Part shown: piece by piece, positions 63,401 to 64,000 of the stretch | Position numbering within the stretch: the first letter of the stretch is position 1 | How the letters are laid out: the number at the start of each line of letters is the position of its first letter | From: Dokdonella_A sp964582225 | GTDB lineage: Bacteria > Pseudomonadota > Gammaproteobacteria > Xanthomonadales > Rhodanobacteraceae | NCBI GenBank assembly: GCA_964582225.1 | Contig: CAZORA010000013.1 | Coordinates: 6,097-70,096 of the forward strand | Reading direction: 5' to 3' | Length of the DNA: 64,000 nt | Made by a program: the position numbers and the translations under genes | Notes under the pieces: generated by a model | Database searches by the model: none | What the model was told of the DNA's origin: nothing | Seen by the model: only the letters and a program-made list of their open reading frames with translations

Positions 63401-64000
63401 CATCCACGGCGGCGATCGAGGCGAGTGTTGCGGCACCGGTGGGTGTGGTGACGGTCGACCCGCGCCCCGATGCTGACGCGAAGAAGTCGACCTATGCCTG
63501 GAAGACGACGGGCAGCGTGGGCGAGTTGGTGCAGGCGAAGTTCGCGGTGACCAGCAGCGCAGCCGCGCCACAGTCGGGCGATCTGGAGATCGAGTACCTC
63601 GACAGCAACGACTTGACCTGGAAGAACCTGCCGTTGAGCTTCGGTGGCGGGCAGTGGACCGGCGTGTTCGGCCCGGGGAGCGGGTTCCCGTTCGTTTACG
63701 GTGCGGAATCGCAGTTCCGCGCCACCTTCCACGCGGGTGGTCGGTACACCACGGTGGCGAGCATCGTGGGCGTGGCCACGGGCCTGACGCATGCGACCAG
63801 CGACCCGGGCGTGACCGAAGTGGCCGAGCTGAAGTTGCAGCCGGCGCCGGCCTCTGCGGCGGGCGTGATCGGTGAGCCGGTTGCTTCGAGCATGCGCCTG
63901 GCCAATATCGGCACGGCCGATCTGGGTGCGGCGGCAGATGCGCCCAACGACGAGGACGTACTGGCGCAGCTCACGATCGACCACGCGAGCAACCTCGCGG
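51445..64000 (+). CDS. Giant secreted repeat protein with two beta-helix domains and tandem modules (3' end outside window)
   Basis: The frame stays open from ATG 51445 (AGAGGA 8 nt upstream) to the window end, at least 4,185 codons. Residues 1-44 are a long signal peptide (KRSRRFSLSLLLWALSALAA, then PAIAA). Residues ~45-560 form a right-handed parallel beta-helix of the DUF1565/pectate-lyase-like type (DWYVSPSGNDANSCQ, then repeated NN-turns such as LRNNYLIINNN). Nucleotides ~53161-54474 encode MBG/Ig-like modules (FVYDGNAHTISASL). A second beta-helix spans ~54475-56990. More MBG modules reach ~57927, then ~150-residue modules (GP...ADP...SK.GG...ME.Y.GG.W...FP...WTWNFRF) repeat to beyond 63 kb. 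Such architecture suggests a cell-surface or matrix adhesin. No anchor is visible because the C-terminus lies outside. Confidence 0.85.
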   Translation, partial: MNSIAIIAAQDAARPVFTSKRSRRFSLSLLLWALSALAAPAIAADWYVSPSGNDANSCQASSAACKTIQAAINKAGANDTVHVGQGKYPFVATLQISGASKNGLRVVGDNSPFAAPPAPPTMPTAAANASELQAASSGSHTGMIWVNGAQNVTIENLLLQVRHDRSNEGVVTTGNANGLVLRNNYLIINNNSGGKRNAISLNMIAGSSSDQNSTGVGPYSFLYVTLEGNIIQPSAASASAVSARAVVGDNVAGVFRSNFLVGQTQDIRLRYMPNASPYGRGIDFDGNWIFGAGAWILTAYDSTQTIHIHNNHFIAPGAPGYSVSPLSASSLGDPDFSSLKLVGATNPVVVENNEFLGYARYYRGLWIQNWPGVTVQGNTFTPNSTYNGGSGNAKGLSTAILIGNKEVWNGAPAPRPFGVTILGNTFNAGAAGANSRAIVFVDDNDASGTATAGSLLVGDGDTANANSFTVGLKWYVGLDEHTCNATNCSTAAPSGSPLGPGINYTTGSNVATQGRPFRFDVNAFGNRYAGKLVDEMSNAEYSAIAAKIYDDVDNSALGIVHYEAGPRITTGTITFAPTSFVYDGNAHTISASLQEDNTATCVVTPANLTEPGAHTVSATCTSSTYNVTDSGTVTVSKATGTLAWTGLAQTYSGGTFTPGVGIDEEAGASCTLNPAAVGPAAGSYPVQASCSSEHYEATGYGTVVIAKAVGSVTWGALSFEYNGSTHVVTAAITEEPGTTCSVSGTVGPAVNGTGYPVEATCDGTNYTAHGYENAHVTQATGTVTWGNLEFTYDGNPVTPSADIDEENGASCSFTPASVGPAAGTHSITANCTSTNYTATGTASVTIAKADQAITNFAASPASPTYSNGGSFTVSADGGGSGQSVVFASSTAAVCTVSGSSVSMLKAGTCTLTADQAGDGNYNAAPQATLNVTIAKGSSTVAWGALNFDYSNATHSVTATVDGDGDSSCTVDPAQIGPEVGSYTVTVTACSSERFDVVLPVSETATVGDGKSVHVVETNSYFASVAAALADPATEDGMTVEMAPGTYSGPIVLTKGVHLVGSSGFTPNRGGGMQLMAGPSNPPSVLLDGGNVALVGIQIASGVTGASVSGLEVRNFVNHCVEAAGANHHSTITENVLHHCGWHGISVVGVSGIDDLLISNNEVTDIGFGPNGGRGIVVWDGQKRDITIQNNYVHDIAGCCGIELQDGSAAGAWILDNVVENVGDSGMSFIQFTSGSLADRANVVRNNSVSLAGRFGIEIKIPDGSGALPGPGDTGDGAILVEGNTIDGNGAQALRDRSGIAVIRRALGTYPYQVDTTSGVVVRNNTVDNVRTTTAAPAASYRGYGIVVEGLGSIVENNVLGNNDIGLQVQQGNEPASLPGDSDQNAVSLWFNRGNAPLSCATLTGNTISGDTIGGDAPYFVPAGQPMTGGYATNRSTHQTYCTITSAVAAATDGDIIDVAAGVHAENVVITRPITIVGAGQSATTIVPAQFNPDCSGAPLGSEGSMCTAGDASVVFLVKASNVEISDLTVDGINPNIPGHATDIAARNGIMSAITGGAFTGFKVHDTTIRNIWLRGLYSPSDNGSFEFRDNVVDNVKSDPYASLAIFNFGGSGIIDGNTVSNANDGIAANWSRGTTFSHNSVAGSGGGIHTDNNGGSGGMGDVIEFNTVTCGVDDGYGIFSFANYRDVAIQDNTISACAVGLGAFSGRADDASPLYTTHFLRNQVDGTGATLSTPGDTTVGAWLSTTSFNWGHHDNQVALANNSFTGFDTGVVTDRGDGKSLITAANVNRITGNGAGWSDNGDAVNGSNGDSDFSNNWWGCNDDPSAPSAGCDAAQGVGASSPWLALSLPASPINIAKGATISIAADLNHNSNGDPVDTSALFPDGSSIAFSASNGASATSPHGTTLGVATTSFSGLLAGSSTVTASFENAAPTVLVQITPAAITLDAPLTRTYDGSAQVVTATTVPAGLTYSVTYDGDVNAPTDVGTYTVVASVTDNCCEGTVSGTLEIQRGTTTIVFDDYSFVYDGATHSVTAHLDAEPGTSCAVAENPIGPNVVSLTVNAPACTGTNWAAPAASHAAEITPQPTTISFSHLVQAYDGTPKSVVATTAPTAGVALAITYNGSPMPPTAVGTYSVAATITDGNYQLNGGNTATFEIVNGTSDMALVMTGPVEPIHVGDVAQYAATMLANPALHSGELFGYHVVLSKSAGDPLDPGDLATMEVFYGGSWVDATTYFGSIPFVFDPISETLSYDFPDGLPGYAGGFPIEDASWTWPVRFSFATTGTYTLTATLTDGIGGPDIAPEVSATVATVVQAALPPTDIHLLMSGPLADVEANTPVDYTASMVADPDLHVGELFDVRLVIAKSGGSHLLDPSDLAALDVYYMGSWQSFPLSAFRQVGNDLVLDFPTDTGFASGFDIQDPEWTWNFRATWADTGFYTMTADVIPHAQAGDPSPDSFATAAVSTNVVAQVVVPPEATLVLLGPVDEVEVHSAAEYTGTLVADPSDFSGRTFWMRVRLSKVGGTMLPSSLEKMEIYNGGWIDATTQIQSVMVQDGSDVLYYFPQPSAAFPIDDPVWSWHFRFSYADVGEYHAVADLIDSADLPPQTATSVAHAEVSTTVVGQASDISLQLQGPLTGVVGQALQYAGTLYADPLPDPLNLYFVEVRIQRDGAAADPSDIAKMEIFWGGAWVDPVADLGLSLPWYVDGGDLVYLFPKPALDEGFPIDEATWTWNFRFTYATEGQYTATARVVESQFDGSDYVAGPAVSTPMTVATQITAAPADIRLQLNGPVAGVEQDVAAAYIGRLQNVGADLPENGYVKVRVDMSGETLTVADVSAEVWDGSAWVAGTFTEVADGLETDFPDTAGFPITAGFDYTHQFRITYHRTGVFHATATVLGASSGDTYATSEMYTEVVSRSPVTATITFDPASLHAVYDTFVHAASATTDPAGLTLVYSYNGSGTAPTEAGSYVVVASIDTSDPANAPYVGAASAVLTIDKAPSTVTINPADLSQEYGSTHAVGASASPISSGTVEVTYDGSPTVPTDVGSYTVVATLNDPNYYGSASATLVIGSGQGDIQLIVNGPIEPIRIGEMARFDATMVADPVLHQGETFAYEVLLSKSGGTPLDLSDIGSMEIYYGGSWLSADDFGIDLSTVLVPDGSGNLRFTFPNDLAAYFPPYANGFPILDPVWTWNVRFGFTREGVYTTSWVLEDGVTLAPISPSVAGSASVVVLDEVLPSDIHLAMTGPAGSIEVGETGNYTATMTADPFLHAGEKFDVRVTIAKTGGNHALAEADLGSMDVFYMGSWQPLPAGSFTLSGGELVLDFPNSLIGDGFEIDEPVWSWQFRATWADTGVYTMTAQVIDHAQVMLANPDVFATAAVSTTVVDATPHLPDMALLLTGPIDALELGTPAQYTGTLLAEPSRYAGQEFFVRVRLSKNGGSDAMTVADLVKMELYSGGWFDATSQLLPELLADGNDLVYLFPQPNGAFPIDDPVWSWNFRFTYGSTGVYGAEADVIDAVDAATIGDAITAPSLAHAELETTVIDTPEISLQLQGPLTGVVGQALQYAGTLYADPLPDPLNLYFVEVRIQRDGAAADPSDIAKMEIFWGGAWVDPVADLGLSLPWYVDGGDLVYLFPKPALDEGFPIDEATWTWNFRFTYATEGQYTATARVVESQFDGSDYVAGPAVSTPMTVATQITAAPADIRLQLNGPVAGVEQDVAAAYIGRLQNVGADLPENGYVKVRVDMSGETLTVADVSAEVWDGSAWVAGTFTEVADGLETDFPDTAGFPITAGFDYTHQFRITYHRTGVFHATATVLGASSGDTYATSEMYTEVVSRSPVTATITFDPASLHAVYDTFVHAASATTDPAGLTLVYSYNGSGTAPTEAGSYVVVASIDTSDPANAPYVGAASAVLTIDKAEGTISFAPLSGPYGSVHGVTATLDQTDTNVTCSVSGVPAQSAAVGSYGISGTCSGDNYTASGTATYVVTASTAAIEASVAAPVGVVTVDPRPDADAKKSTYAWKTTGSVGELVQAKFAVTSSAAAPQSGDLEIEYLDSNDLTWKNLPLSFGGGQWTGVFGPGSGFPFVYGAESQFRATFHAGGRYTTVASIVGVATGLTHATSDPGVTEVAELKLQPAPASAAGVIGEPVASSMRLANIGTADLGAAADAPNDEDVLAQLTIDHASNLA
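53161..54474 (+). repeat. Block of MBG/YDG-type ~75-residue modules with paired cysteines
   Basis: Successive modules begin ITFAPTSFVYDGNAH, GTLAWTGLAQTYSGG, GSVTWGALSFEYNGSTH, GTVTWGNLEFTYDGN and STVAWGALNFDYSNATH. One Ig-like module (AITNFAASPASPTYSNGG) interrupts them. Each module carries one Cys in the middle (for example ASCTLNP, TTCSVSG, ASCSFTP) and one near the end (QASCSS, EATCDG, TANCTS), fitting one disulfide per module. Confidence 0.7.
57928..60192 (+). repeat. First set of five ~150-residue modules (R1-R5) of the giant protein
   Basis: Module starts: R1 57928 (DMALVMTGPVEPIHVG), R2 58402 (DIHLLMSGPLADVEA), R3 58870 (ATLVLLGPVDEVEV), R4 59314 (DISLQLQGPLTGVVG), R5 59782 (DIRLQLNGPVAGVEQ). 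All share a GP turn near the start, ADP, a V-x-L-S-K type strand, a ME-x-Y-x-GG-x-W segment, an FP-x-x-GFPI segment and W-x-W-x-FRF near the end. Two MBG modules follow (60193-60660). Confidence 0.75.
59317..60431 (+). repeat. 1,115-bp exact direct repeat, left copy
   Basis: Bases 59317-60431 match 62077-63191 at every position when compared line by line (offset 2,760 bp). It covers modules R4, R5 and the first MBG module after them. Identity begins at ATCAGCCTGCAGCTGCAGGG and ends at CTGACCATCGACAAGGC. Confidence 0.9.
60661..62952 (+). repeat. Second set of five modules (R1'-R5'), tandem duplicate of the first set
   Basis: Module starts: 60661 (DIQLIVNGPIEPIRIG), 61150 (DIHLAMTGPAGSIEVG), 61612 (DMALLLTGPIDALELG), 62074 (EISLQLQGPLTGVVG), 62542 (DIRLQLNGPVAGVEQ). 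Order and spacing follow the first set at an offset of ~2.73-2.76 kb. R1'-R3' are diverged, R4'-R5' are identical to R4-R5. Confidence 0.75.
62077..63191 (+). repeat. 1,115-bp exact direct repeat, right copy
   Basis: Right-hand copy, in the same frame and identical to 59317-60431. Downstream of it the sequence departs to a different MBG module (GTISFAPLSGPYGSVHG), whereas the left copy is followed by STVTINPADLSQEYGSTHA. Confidence 0.9.

Overview
The window is high-GC gammaproteobacterial chromosome, most likely from the Lysobacterales (Xanthomonadales). The reasons are the block ruvC-ruvA-kup-ruvB-ybgC-tolQRAB-pal-cpoB-queE-queC-tRNA-Lys-tsaB, the pairing of pilS/pilR with sucCD, the fmdB-like gene next to aspS and yebC, and a secreted protease ending in the DRIF-DDGF type tail often met in that order. 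Species cannot be named from the sequence alone.

Layout. 1-1.7 kb: the end of an unrecognised, probably secreted protein, then a periplasmic parvulin-type isomerase. 2.2-7.8 kb: a tightly overlapped operon for surface polysaccharide export and modification (wzm, wzt with a C-terminal carbohydrate-recognition domain, a SAM methyltransferase, an unusual 620-residue glycosyltransferase-like protein, a GT2 glycosyltransferase). 8-12.8 kb, minus strand: an OPT oligopeptide transporter, pyrF, ettA. 13-22.2 kb, accessory: a single-chain type IIG/IIL restriction-modification enzyme carrying two kinds of in-frame REP sequence, a lower-GC subtilase with an internal sorting signal, a brnTA-like toxin-antitoxin pair, and three small unknown genes. 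22.3-28.8 kb: clpB behind a sigma-32 promoter, a zinc-ribbon protein, a DUF3011-like secreted protein, aspS, yebC. 28.9-43.2 kb: ruvCA, kup, ruvB, the Tol-Pal operon, queE/queC, tRNA-Lys, tsaB and a NarL-type two-component pair. 43.6-50.5 kb: an SRPBCC protein, pilR and pilS (divergent), sucCD. 51.4 kb to the window end: one uninterrupted reading frame of more than 4,180 codons for a secreted giant protein.

Repeats run through the window. Four copies of a ~132-bp element with terminal inverted repeats sit exactly at stop codons of four genes; one copy has its interior inverted. A relative of the element core is inserted in frame in the restriction-modification gene, which also carries a 54-bp in-frame tandem REP array. 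Copies of the 3' end of that gene flank the subtilase and the toxin-antitoxin genes, so this region looks like a recombination hot spot. The giant gene holds a 2.7-kb super-repeat of five ~150-residue modules, 1,115 bp of which are duplicated without a single difference.

Most housekeeping calls rest on recognisable motifs, length and gene order. The most novel material is the giant repeat protein, the stop-codon-associated element, the REP-bearing restriction enzyme, the subtilase fusion and the 620-residue glycosyltransferase-like protein.
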